A stretch of DNA of 64,000 nucleotides, from contig BCIG01000006.1 of assembly GCA_001599915.1 (NCBI GenBank), forward strand, positions 620,001-684,000. Direction: 5' to 3'. The notes under the pieces were generated by a model that had not been told where the DNA came from, made no database searches, and was given only the letters and a program-made list of their open reading frames with translations. Shown one piece after another: positions 12,969 to 29,700 of this stretch (position 1 is the stretch's first letter; every line of letters starts with the position of its first letter). Made by a program: the position numbers and the translations under genes. The DNA comes from Symbiotaphrina buchneri. Lineage: Eukaryota; Ascomycota; Symbiotaphrinales; Symbiotaphrinaceae.

Positions 12969-14038
12969 TTAACTCTCAGTCGCCCCTTCATTCTCTCCTT
13001 TTGTCGACTCCTCCTTGTCTGTGACCCCTGCACTCTGAGCTAACTTCTTCCACTTCTCGGCCTCTCTCCAAGCTCGCTCGCAATCATTTTTGAGCTTGTC
13101 GACACTAGAGCTTAGTTCAGCTATCGCCTGTTCCGTCAAAAGCTTCTCTAGGGTCCATTTTTCGATGTTTTGGCTCTCATTGTCCTTCAATTGAGTGATG
13201 AACTGCACGGCTCGTTGCAAGATGGAACCTTTGTTCTTCTCACAGCCTGGCACGATCTTTGCGAGCTCGTTGATTCCCTCGTTGATTGTTTCTCTACGCC
13301 GTCTCTCCACTGTTGTTGTTGCCTTGTTAACCAGATATCTTAAACCAAGACGAGCCAATACTGACCTTCTTTGTGGTTATCGCGCCTTTGCTTATGCCAT
13401 TCATCGGATCCTACAGCTGGGCGCTGGCCCATCCCGGACGAGTCCTCCCTCAAGCCTTGGCCACTTTCTTGCAGTGCAGACAGGCCGTAGGCGGAATCGC
13501 CCGACTGCCCATGACCGCCTGCATGGTCGGAGTAGGACGACTCGGTACCCGTATGAGTACTTGCAAATGACAAATCTGTAGGTTGAGGTATTGTCATTGA
13601 CGGATATATCCCCGCCAGCGCCGCCGCAGCGGTAGAGCTCGCATTTGCCGCATGATGACTCCCATTGGACTGGTCAGAGACATCGTGATGGTGGGACAAA
13701 GTACTAAAGTCCAGTGCGTCCGCAGTGTTCTGCAGCTCTCCATCGCCAGCGGCAGAGCCAGTCTGCCCGGTGAGGAATGCCGTGTTGCTTTGTTCCTCCA
13801 CATTGGCGCCGCTGGAAGTCATATCATCATGTTGTGAAGACCCCTTTTTGAAACTTGGTCGTCGGCCACCCATCGTGGCCGCTGAGCCATCATGGTCCGT
13901 GACATCACGCTTCCTCTTTGCTGGCATTTTTGATGAGGCTAGACCACCAGCCTCGTCGTTACGGAACGCTTGCACGTGCCCGGCCCTTGTTGTTCCGACA
14001 CCGCCTGCTGAACTGGCTTGTGCAGTCTCACTAGACAT
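12969..14038 (-). CDS. CBF1: bHLH transcription factor, Cbf1/AnBH1 type
   Basis: Sequence-specific DNA-binding factor of about 335 residues. Residues 1-220 are low-complexity (Ser/Gly/His rich) with a basic KRKRD stretch. The bHLH begins with WHKQRRDNHKE, and an intron (about 13300-13365) joins it to VERRRRETINEGINELAKI. The His-Glu-Arg pattern for CACGTG recognition (H in NHKE, E and R in VERRRR) is present. Helix 2 reads GSILQRAVQFITQLK and is followed by a leucine-rich coiled coil to the stop at 12969. In yeast Cbf1 binds CACGTG in sulfur-metabolism promoters and centromeres; the Aspergillus relative AnBH1 represses penicillin genes. Both strands of evidence support a nuclear regulator. 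The upstream region is unusually long, and a CACGTG lies within its own first exon (13973-13978). Confidence 0.9.
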
Positions 14039-15970
14039 ATCATGTATCGATAATGCCCTGCACCCCTGATGGTTGGCGCGTCAAGCCAAGTCTTTCCTTC
14101 GAGCCGTTATAGTGTGCGTTTGATGGATTAAAATTCAGTTCTTGCTGAACCCCCTGATAGTCAAATGTGACGGTGGCGCATGCCTAACCTAAGGCGTAAG
14201 ATATACTTTATAGCAAACGGATTGATAAGCTGGTCCTTGAAGGGTTGCGTAGGCGTAAGGCTGAGATAGGTACGCGTGCAAGTGGAGGAGGAAGTGGTTC
14301 ACTGCTACGTCCCACCACAATACAGCTGTCGATGGACAGGCGGTCGACTAGGGGTAGGCTCTGAATAGACTCAGGTAGGTCCGTCGATCAGAGACTGACC
14401 AGACAACTCTGGCTTCTAATAATCTGATCGCATAAGCTTGCATTCCCTCTTTCGCATAACTTGTCACAATGTACACACACACGCGTTGGCGACGAGACCA
14501 AGGGCGTCGTGAGCAAAACAGGGCCGATAAATCACCGGCAGATATGGGTATATGGTGTAGAAGCAGGAGGGAAGCCAAGCGATGCTGGGGTATCCAGTGT
14601 AGAAGATATAGTGTCGCGGGCGGCAGGTGATGTTGTGATGCGTGGGTGCAACAGACGCATCCTGCTTCCCATCCACCACGGAGCAAGCTGCGTTATGGCT
14701 GCAGGCATCTTGATGGATGGTGTGCGCGAGTCTTGTTCTTGGGTGCCAGGGTCGAAGGGGTGGGAGACGCGAAAAGGGGTGTACAGAGAGATACTCACAT
14801 GGCCCAAAGCTTCGACGAGATCACGGGTTCTGGGGATGCTAGACGGACGAGCGAAGTCACGAGGATTGGGGAAGGGGGAAGCCGCGGGTACAAATGGGGA
14901 GGGAAAGTCCCGCAGTAAACCGACACGCGCCAGTCAGCCGATCTTGGCTACGGTCTCGAGTACGGTAGAATTGTCAACCAATAATGGCGAAGTCATTCAC
15001 AGGTTGACCTGCTGTGGATATCCGTTCTCCATATACCTTAGACTCCAAGATGGAGAGAGTTGTCAATAATAACAGTTGTTTTATTGTTTTGCAGTGATAA
15101 TCTGCTGCAATGCGACAAGGGCTGCGAGCGAATCCATCGAACCCGTGACTTCTCGCATGTCCCTTACCTTTTCGGCCCTAGTAGTCAGTCAGATGACCAC
15201 CCCAAACAGGCCATGTGCGGTGGCCGCCAGGCTGGGGCACTTTGTATGGGATATCATACCCAGCCTTGACAGCTACTACTCCGGGCTGTAGGTGCATCTC
15301 GCAGAATACGGGAAGAATAGTGCCAAGGATAAAGTAATAAAGGCTGTTGGACGGCCACATAACTTGCTTATAAGGTACATCAGGAAAGCGCAATTATTCT
15401 TTTTACCACTGTCTTCATAGTGAAAAGTCGGCTGTGGTCTTGTTATGCCTGATATACCTCGCCTTAGGAGAATGGATGACCAGTAGAAAGGTGGTAAAAC
15501 CGAATATGGACTATATAATGATCTCTAATAATGGGGATAAGGTATGCCTTGAAAGAAACTCTTGGATTCGTACAGGAGCAGAGAGTCTCTCATTTTGGTG
15601 TACGAAGGATCAGATCGGACGCAGGCTTCGTCAATCGCATCAGCGGCCAGTGGATCGGGGATCTCGGCACGTTTTCCGCCGTCTGGCGTTGACAGCCGAC
15701 TGACCGGCTTACCCTTCCTGCCCCTGATTGGCTCTCACTTGAACCCATTATTTGCAACACCTTGCTTACCTCAACTCACTCGTGCGCCGTAGACGAACGA
15801 ATGATACGCAGTTGCCCATGATCATGATAATACGTAGGACAACCCCTCCGCAAAACATTTGTTGAGCCGCATCCTCTGATTGAATTTTGGTCGACCTTTT
15901 CCCACCCTCCTGGTCGCGCTCATTCTGAACGTGCCAAGGCCGTCGGCTTCCAGCGCACGTCTCCCCGGAC
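14039..15970. other. Long divergent intergenic region, bHLH / ABC transporter
   Basis: About 1.9 kb separating two divergent genes. I find no recognisable domain in any frame. A stop-free stretch at 14461-15069 starts at TTG and has no fungal-protein features. The region near 15420-15560 is AT-richer than its surroundings. It probably carries long leaders and promoters of both regulated genes. Confidence 0.5.
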
Positions 15971-21059
<5,089 letters not shown>

Positions 21060-23682
21060 TATTGTTCACCAGCACGGTTAAGCCTGATTTACTCATCAAG
21101 GTTGATATTTCCACCTCTCCGTCAGCACATTTCCCGGCGATGTCTTTAGACGTCGTTTCGTGCTTTGTTTTTCCAACAGTCTACAGCGCCGAAGATATAC
21201 TTCGACCTCCTGCATCAGCACCTGTTAGCAATGTTAGGGGCGTTTCTACATCAAGCGCAGTTTTATAATCCTATTTGCAGGAGACAGAGCAAAATATGAC
21301 CAGCCAGCTGGAAATGCTGGGGCTCATTTTGTACATATTTGCTTAGACGCTGCCATCAGAGTCGCAAACCAAAAGCATTGATACTCTTAACCCCGGTCCT
21401 TCATCCTGCATCAAATGTACTCCGTGCGGAGGAGGTATTGGTGCTCCCGGCCCCGCACTCCTTCATGTCTTACTGGTCTTTGCACGGGCTGCGGTGTAAC
21501 GAAGGGAGCCTGTGTTCCCATGCAGGGGCAGACAGATTGAGCACTCGATAAGGTAGGTAGTCTTACGGTAATGCTCTCCTCGGATCTGCCTGTAGAGCAC
21601 CGATTAATACTTTGGGTGGCGAGAGCGAAGGAGTGGAAATGTCGTGGCTTTCTTTGGAGTCCCATCTACTTTTGTTAAGGTACGCTGCTGCTGCTTCGTT
21701 TTATCTCCTTCATCTACGCACGGGCACTCGGGTGCGCATGGAGGAGTACGGTAGGGCCAGGGGAGCCCCTGCCGTGCCTAAGGGGACCTTACCCGCGCTT
21801 CCCCGGCCGGCGCCGTCTGTTTTCCACTAGGCGCCTTAGTTTCGTGACCGGCAGAACATTTAAGTGATGCCGTGATTGACTGAGTTTGGGAGGCTGCATC
21901 GCCCAGACCAGGGGAGGGAAGCAGAGCAATCGGAGAGCAATAACAATGTCGCCGCACTGCATAATGTAGGAAATAGGGGTAAGCTGCTGAGCTGTACAGA
22001 ACGCATCGTTTGTAGTGAAAACAAATTATGTCCCCCTCGGAAAGGACTGCCGTGGAGATATCGTGTTACCCGGAATATTTACCTTGTGCAGATTCCCAGG
22101 AATCTGGCAGAGATTTCCACCCTAAGTGGTATCTGTAGGATAGAGTTCAGCCGGCGGTGATTAGGCTGTGCGGGAAGGATTGCTTGCCTGCGACGATTTT
22201 TCGCAAGCTCTGGACCCTAAACCCCTGTTGGATTTACAGTACCCTTAGAAAACATTAAGCTGTCAGGCAGGCCGGCTAGAGATGGGCTTTTTATGCGACT
22301 ATCTAAGCGGTACCTTACCTATCGGAGTGGAGCGCCCGATAAGCTCCACTGTTCTGTAGATGCATAATATCCCGGAGTCGAGGTACCTACCTACTGCGGC
22401 TGCAAGCTAGCTACTTTGCCTACATAAGCTCCTTTACACTGCTCCTCGCACCTCTGTCAAATGGGACATACTGGTGATACCTACCTTACCTGATTATTTC
22501 CATTTACTAGGCTAGCCAGCCTTGCAGCGGAAGACAGATACTGTACTTCAAGCACAGTGGTTGGTTGTAGGGCAAGGTAAAGTAGGAGCAGGTGGTACCT
22601 TATATATGAAGCAGCAGTGATCCAATAAGAAATTTGTGCAGATGCATGAAGGTTTGTCGGTCTTATTCTCGATGCTACCTTACCTTAGGTTTCGTACCCG
22701 GCCCGCCTGCTTCCTACACCCCGGAGTACCTATTCCTGTGCCTCCAAGGCCAAAACCAACCCTGTGTACGGAGTACCGAGTCGAAGTAAAGAAAGCATTG
22801 GGAGGCCTGTATCAAGTTGCACCCGAATGGAGACCGTCCAGAGCTGTTCCGGCCATTAAGATCAAACCTTACCCTTCCCTCGATCACTCCTTATGTCTTA
22901 GTCCGTACTGCTGTTGTTCTTTGAGAGATGAATAGATAATATCCTCCCGACATTACCTTCATCGCCGTCCATCAAGCCGATTGACTTGCGTTGCGACTTG
23001 CTGCGCCGGGCATGCTTCCTCAGCCATAGCGACCGTGATCCAACATCTGCACCGCATTGGCGTTGCTTTTACTCCGCACGTCCGCCGCTGCATCATCAGC
23101 AGCATCTCCCTCAATTAAGGTAAGGCGGGCTTTCTTCTGTCAACGTCTTCGGAAGGAGAGGCTCTTGTTTAGCATGGGAGAGTTGCAGCAGCGGGAATCG
23201 ATGGTTAGCAGCTTTCCGCCATCGCCAGTTATTCATCTATGCCATATTGCTTTATGTCACCGTTCTATGTCACGGCTCTCCATCACCGCTTCTCCGTCAC
23301 GGCGTCGCGCCTCGCCTCTCCGCCGCTTTCTATTTCTTCTGACCCTCATCCCGTCGCGAACATCGACCGATCAGTCTCTATCACCCTCCTTCCTTCAGTC
23401 TCAACCCCGATCCGACTGCGAAGTTGCGTCCCGTCGGCTAACACGCACTTGCTTGCCTAGCGTCTCTGCTACTTTTCCGTCCCGCGATTTAGTGCCAGGA
23501 CCCGGACCTGGCTTCGCCTTGCGTCCTGCCCGCCTTCCCCCTGCGCTGATTGCCTCCCCGTCGGAGCTCCCGGTCGTCCTTCGGATGCCCGCCCGGCCGT
23601 TCGGTCGAGTGCCCCAGGTCCTCTAGTGCACTTCACAGATCTGTCCGGACTATTCGGGCACTGATATACGGTGTCCGCAGAC
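21060..23682. other. 2.6-kb gene-free region before the YDR124W-like gene
   Basis: The longest gene-free stretch in the window. No frame gives a recognisable protein. Its middle (22.3-22.9 kb) carries a cluster of TACCTTACCT words and TACGGAGTA at 22767-22775. From about 23.2 to 23.6 kb the plus strand is strongly pyrimidine-rich, as in fungal 5' leaders. This fits a long promoter plus leader for the gene at 23683. I see no transposon remnant. Confidence 0.5.
22311..22690 (+). repeat. Cluster of TACCTTACCT-type words
   Basis: At least five copies of TACCTTACCT or close variants in 380 bases, all on the plus strand: 22311-22320, 22383-22393 (TACCTACCT), 22478-22491, 22596-22603 and 22676-22690. 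The same word occurs singly in other intergenic regions of the window (3809, 6697, 26432) and in reverse orientation at 36673-36724. Function unknown. Confidence 0.6.
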
Positions 23683-25801
23683 ATGGTTTCCCATGCCGGC
23701 CATCAGACTCCTTTGTCCGGTTTGATCGGGGACGGAGGTAGAGCTCCGTCCGGACCTTGGGGCGATATGTCTCAAAAAGAGCCAGGACCATCCACGGAGT
23801 TTTGGGTAAGTCGATCAATGAGATCCGGAGCCTTGCTTTCTTCCCTGCTACCCTCGCGGCGAATTGCAGCTGATAGCGCGGTCGACAGTCAATCTCCCGG
23901 GCGCTCAAAGAGAAATGCAATCTCCCGCACGAGGCCGTCGCCGTGATTCTTCTTGATCCGAATGGTAATGTGCGGACGTACAACTCACCGGGCCTGGAGC
24001 GATATGTGGCCGGGACTTTCTCGCAAGTCAATCAAAGAGACTTTTTCCGTGAAGTCAGGAGTCGTCCGAGCGGACACGGAGGCTTCGGCTCAGGTATTGC
24101 TCGTGCGAAGCCTGCTACAGTGTTAACGCCAGCTGACAGGTTCGAAGATGCCTACCAAGACAGTGTTCGACCTCCCCTGGAAGATGAACCCTTCAATTTG
24201 GACAGTAGACGGTCGAGCTTAGCATCTCCGGTTATTCAGCGAAAGAGCTCGAAAAGCATGCATACCATCCAAGCGCCGTCTTTGCAGACAGCACCCTTGC
24301 AGACAGGTCCACGCCCGACTAAGCGGCGGAAGTCTAGCACGCATGTGTATGACAATACAAATTCGGCCCATCAATTGCCGACCGAGGAAGATCCAGTGGA
24401 CAGCGATTCCAGAGGCGTGTCGGAGGACCTTCCTTATCAGAAGTTGAGAGTTGGAGATAAGACAGCTGTTGATGCGTTCTTCGATACTCGATTTCAGCAG
24501 CTTCAGCAGATTACCTGCAAAATTGTCGCCAAGGCGTGGATCAAAGTTATTGAACCTAAGAAGCAGTCGCATTATCCCTATAATAAAGGGGATGAGAAGA
24601 AGCCTCCTTGGTGGCCCGCGGACTGCCCTCACGTAGAACCGGATCATCAAAAGAAGCAAAGTCTGCACATGCCTTCCTCTGCGCACTATAGCTGCTGACT
24701 TTCACCAGGCCGGTTGAAGCTCCTGATGGCCATGCTACGGCTCAGAAAAGTATCAATCGAGCAACTTGAGGGTGCAACGAACGAGGTGTTGGGGAATATC
24801 AAAGAGGAGAAGCGGCACATACTGGACGAGATCTACAAGATTGCAAAGCTCGAGGAACGCTTTGATAAAGGCGAGATAGGTAGGTCGTGTTCCGGTCCAA
24901 TCGATCTCGCATACCTGACGGTCTGCTAGATGAGACCACCGAGGTTCCGGTAGCAAACTCCGAGAAGGTGTTGGCGAGTTCCCGTCGTCCGAAAGACTCC
25001 CCGAAGGGTATCAGGCAAGAGGATCCAACGGAAGAAGACCTGCAACGCGAGGCAACAAATAACGTGCTGGGACGACAGGGAAGAACGGCGAGGCTTGCAT
25101 CTCCAGTAGGTGTCCTTGGGCTAGGAAACGCGCAACCCCAACGTGCTCGGCCCGTCCCTTCGCCTGATATGAGCGACAATCCTTTCCCAGAAATGGACGA
25201 ATCCCCTCCTGCCAGGCCCCAGGCTGCAATATCCCCTGGTAGCTATCCGCCCCAGTTCAGTATTGAGCACCAGCCAGGTCTGGAGGACTCGAATAGCTTT
25301 TTGCCCAACCAACCTTTGCAGATCCCTCAAGGGTTCAATATCGATTCCAGAGATGCCACGTTCACGCCCTCCGGGCCTGGAGTCCCGCCGAGACGTGAGG
25401 GCTTATATCAGCCTGCAAATCCCCAAAATATCTATGGGGACTGGTCTACAGCTCCAATGCACGGTTCATTTGCTGGCACCCAGATCCAGTATGGTTACAA
25501 TTCCTACAACCCTGCTTCTGCTCCGCAGGACGCACAGCAACCAAGCGCGTCTATGTTTCAACTACCTGCGCTACAAGCGGGCGGCATTGGCTTCAGCCCC
25601 CTTCAACCTCATCAGCACACGCAAGTGCCGGAACTGGAAGGCGTAAGGAATCAGCATTACCAGGGCCATGCGCAATTCCGTACTGGATCTCTGAGCCATC
25701 CACATGTCTCCAGCCATGGGCTGCCGGGATTCGATCCGCAACAATCTGCATTTGATAATTTCACTTCTTCGCATGGAATGAAACATGATGCAATGGGGTG
25801 A
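23683..25801 (+). CDS. YDR124W-like / hrmA-associated helical bundle protein (DUF2841)
   Basis: About 640 residues in four exons; biochemical function unknown. The recognisable part is a helical bundle shared with yeast YDR124W and the subtelomeric hrmA-associated protein of Aspergillus fumigatus. It begins at GDKTAVDAFFDTRFQQLQQ, contains KAWIKVIEPKKQ and the Trp-rich KPPWWPADCPH, and continues after an intron with RLKLLMAMLRLRKVSIEQLE. The N-terminal third has a basic patch (PTKRRKSS) that may be a nuclear signal; the C-terminal third is Pro/Gln/Tyr-rich and disordered. The start is ATG 23683; the GTG upstream is not used in fungi. Intron 1 begins GTAAGT after TEFW; its acceptor is uncertain (two AGs within 12 bases near 23885). 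A long leader region precedes it. Confidence 0.75.
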
Positions 25802-26755
25802 GGCAGATGTCGATTGACCATGGACCATTGATGTCAACCTTGACTTTTATTTCCAATGGAGTGGGATCTGCTTGGTCATGTCGGGGTTTAGCTTTTACAC
25901 TTGTCGCTGACTGCGTGATGTCCTCTTTTTGAGTTCGGGCAGTCAACACTTCGCATTCTCATCTGTTTGAGTAGGATCTGTCAGTACGGTATGGTGCTGC
26001 AAGCTCCCATCGGCATTGCTTCCTTCGAGAATCGCGGTGTTTTCATGTATGGGTAAGGGTTTCAAAGGCTGGGTTCTAAAAGGGCTGCTCGGAGATGGGA
26101 TCTGCAGTTCATTCAAGTTTGCTCTCCTACAGGGCCTTTCTCCATCATATCATGGTCTCTATTTCGGGAAGCGCATTCAGGGATAGCGTTGCCCTACAGG
26201 GAGTCAGTCTCATATTGCATGTTTGCTAAGAGATATCATGATTTGACCACCTTCTGCTGTCATTCTGAGCGGAATGTGTCGAAAGGTTTTCCATGCAGCG
26301 TGACCCAAGCGGCCGTAACTGTGAGTGGCAGACTATGTCTACGGGGGTCTCTTCCCAGACTTTATCCACAAATTGAAGATGAAGTGAGTGCGATGATTGT
26401 GGCGGTCAACAAAGGCGTAAAACACGTCTTGGTACCTTACCTCAGGTGTATGTCGCCGAATGCGGGATAGCTCGAGGCGCAACCTCGCAGTGTCACTCCG
26501 CCCTCGTAAATAGTAACAATGGAGCTCGCTCCGCATTCAAACACAACAAGGAAGTCTCTCTCGGTCTCTGCGCCTTCCTTTCTGTGGCCTACCAACCAAC
26601 TCCCACCCCCTTCATCCGATCCACTTCATGGTCTGGGAGTTGCGGTTTTGCAGAGATGCCATGCTCCGCTTGTGGTGACGTGTGAAGAGCTCCGACTTCC
26701 GGCTTGATGCACCTTACAGAATCTGCCAAACCAAGCTTGCGCATCCCACGCAGCC
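25802..26755. other. Intergenic, YDR124W-like gene to SAC3
   Basis: About 950 bases between two genes on the same strand. One TACCTTACC word is at 26433-26441. Small open frames here lack codon bias and features. No gene or RNA recognised. Confidence 0.5.
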
Positions 26756-29700
26756 ATGATGTCGCTGCGCGGAGGCGATGGCAGGAGCCCGCTCATCCGT
26801 GGTCGAGGCGGCGGACGCGCTGGTAGGGCCAGTCGAGGTCGTGGCCATAGGCGCGGTGGTATGGGAGGAGAGAGCGAGACCGATGAGCAGGGCAAGCAAC
26901 GGGCCCGAACTGCTCCTGGCGGGCCCAGCTCTGGCCTCCCTTTTAAGAACGCGCGGGTGCGTTCCAACGGCGTACGTCTGCCTGCATCGAAGCTGTCGAC
27001 TACGAATGGGGATTCGCTGCCCGGGAGGAGACAAGACTGGCGAGATCCAAGTTCTGCGGACTACCAAAAGAACATGAACGACTACTTTCAGACGGTATAT
27101 TTCTTTCCTTGCGAGTTCTGCCCTCCATATGGGTGACACTGACTACCATTACTCGTGTTCTAGCTCAAGAAAAGACGAGAGAAGGAGCGGGCCGACGCTA
27201 TCAAGAATGGTTTGATCGCCGACCCGGAAGTGAGGACGGGGCTAGACAAGGCCATAACATTGGTTGGCACCTGCCAGGATATGTGCCCGGAGTTCGAAAG
27301 GGTTGAGCGGATAGTGCAGAATATGGTTGATGGCTGTGAGAAGGTTAGAGGCGCTCCATCGACGATTTCGCCCTCGTGGTCTGACTGCTATGTCCTAGGC
27401 AATGGTAGACTCTGCGAACAAGTCTGTGCCTATCGAAGAACACATGGTCAAGAGATTCCGACGCTCCGCAGCTGGTTATGATGAACAATTACCTTCGGAT
27501 GTCCGGCCGCCACTCGTGCTTCAGGTTCGCAAAACATACCCCTGGCCTTCTGGGACGCATTGATCTAAGCTTGTGCAGCGAACGCTCAATTACCTACTGG
27601 ACGAAGTTGTTGGTGGCCCACAGTCATTGGCGACTGTCCACAAATTCGTATGGGACAGAACACGCAGCATTCGCAACGATTTCTCCGTGCAGCAGCTCAC
27701 GAAAGCTCGAGATATCGCGGTCGCAGTTGACTGCTTTGAACGCATTGCTCGATTTCATATCCTTAGCTTGCATCAGCTCTCACATCCTGACATCTCTGAT
27801 TCGGAGTTTAGCCCCCAGCAGGAGCGAGAGCAACTTGATAAAACTCTCCTATCTCTGACGTACTACTACGACGATAACCGGCATAAACTTCCCTTGCCAA
27901 ACGAGGCAGAATTTCGCGCGTACTGCATCATCTTTCAGATACAAAGCCCGCTACCGGATCTAGAGGAAAGAGCGCAGGGGTGGCCTAAGGAAGTCTTCTG
28001 GAACTCTAGAGTCCAGACGGCCCTGAAACTGTACGCTGCCGCCACAAATTCGATGGATGAATATGGTCCCTTGGCCCCTGGGGCCAGTGCGTCCGTGAGC
28101 CAAGGCAATTATAGTCGCTTTTGGCAGATGGTCGGTTCAAAGAAAGTGTCATATCTTATGGCATGCGTGGCCGAGATCTATTTCAATCTGATACGAAGAG
28201 TCGCCATCACCTCCATGTGCAGGGGATTTAAACGAAGTGGAGGAGCCAAAATGGAGGACCTGACTCTGGAAGATCTGGTGTTTGCACTTGGCCTAGACGA
28301 CGAAGAACAAGTCGAGATGCTTTGTGAAGCACATGGCCTCCGGATTGCAGAGCAGTCGGACGGCTCGAGATATCTTGATATTGATTCGCTTTCCGGGGAT
28401 TTACAAGGTATGGCATCTTCGGAATTCCTTCTCGGTCTGGGCTATCTTGACGGACCTTCTAGCACCTTCCCCACCGTTTAAGCAAATGTTCTCTGAAAGG
28501 CTAGTGGAGTCGAAACGCTACGGCCGAACACTTCCAGCGATTGCGAACGGAGTATCAGTGTCTTCAGCTGTCCAGCAGGGCATGATCGAGGACCCCGCCG
28601 TCGAAATCGAATCAACTTCTGAACAGGACGACCAGTCTCTTTTCGTCACCCAGGACGTGGGGGAAGATATGGGAGAAGACGGTGTCGTAGAGTCTGAGGT
28701 CCGCAACCCGTCTTTCCAGGATACTGGAGGTGCAAAGCAAGCTTCCGCTGCCAGGCTGAACCCTACCGCGTCTACTTCTGAGCCCAAACCTGCTTCCGCT
28801 TTCACCAGTTTTGGCTCTGAATCCATTCCCAAATCTTCGGCCCCTGCAGGGACAAATCCTTTCGCGAATCCAAACGTGATTTCCTCTACACCAAATCCGT
28901 TTTCCGCAGCAGCTCAGAAACCCTCAGCAACGGCTAGCCCTTTTTCGAAGAATGTGTCTTCTGGTTCAGTGGCCGGGGCGTTCGGCAGTTCAACGTTCGG
29001 GGCTCCCAGCACGGTCCCTTCTGGTTCTTCTCCCGCACCGCTGAATCCTTTCGGAACAGACAAGTCCTTCACCAATCCTTTCGCACCGAAGCCCTCATCC
29101 ACTGTCCCGTCGGACTCCAGCACTCCTGCTCCAAATCCCTTTGGTACCGGGAAGATTGCTTCAAATGTTTTTGGTCCCGGGGTTGTATCTGCAACTCCTT
29201 CAAACCCTCCAAAGCCTGCGGATCCCGAGTCCACCTCATCATTCAAAACGACACCTAAGGAAACCCAGCCTTCTTCAATATTCAGTACTGCGGTCTTTAC
29301 AAACACTCCTAGCCAGAGCGAAGGGAATCCGGGTTTTACCAGTGCCGAGAAAGCAACTGGCCCTTCCGCGCTTTCTAGTAGCAGGCCTTTTCAATTCCCA
29401 GCGTTTGGGAGCAGTTCTAACACAGGTACCGACCTGAAAAAGATCTTTCCTTCTATGGAGGATTCCGTTGAGAAGGAGAAGTTGCCGTCGAAGCCGGCGC
29501 CCTTCCCATCTCTACCACAGACATCGTCGGGAAGTTCTGCACAGACACTATTCGCAACACCGAATGTTCCCTCGGCGTCCTCGCAAACCCCTACTACAAC
29601 ACCAGGTGTCGGAAATTCAACCACAAATGACATTTTCCGAGATCCTCGTCTACAACCCGGCATTCCGTCCCAGGGCACTTCAGCCTCTGCGGTCACCACG

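Noticed and set aside
14461-15069. 202-codon open frame in the gene-free region beside the bHLH gene
   Set aside because: It begins at TTG, has no domain or fungal codon pattern, and overlaps unrelated frames on the other strand. Most likely chance.
22636-22935. 99-codon frame in the TACCTTACCT region
   Set aside because: Starts in gene-free DNA with repeated words; no recognisable features.
23057-23626. 189-codon frame upstream of the YDR124W-like gene
   Set aside because: TTG start and low-complexity Ser/Arg/Pro content caused by CT-rich leader DNA.
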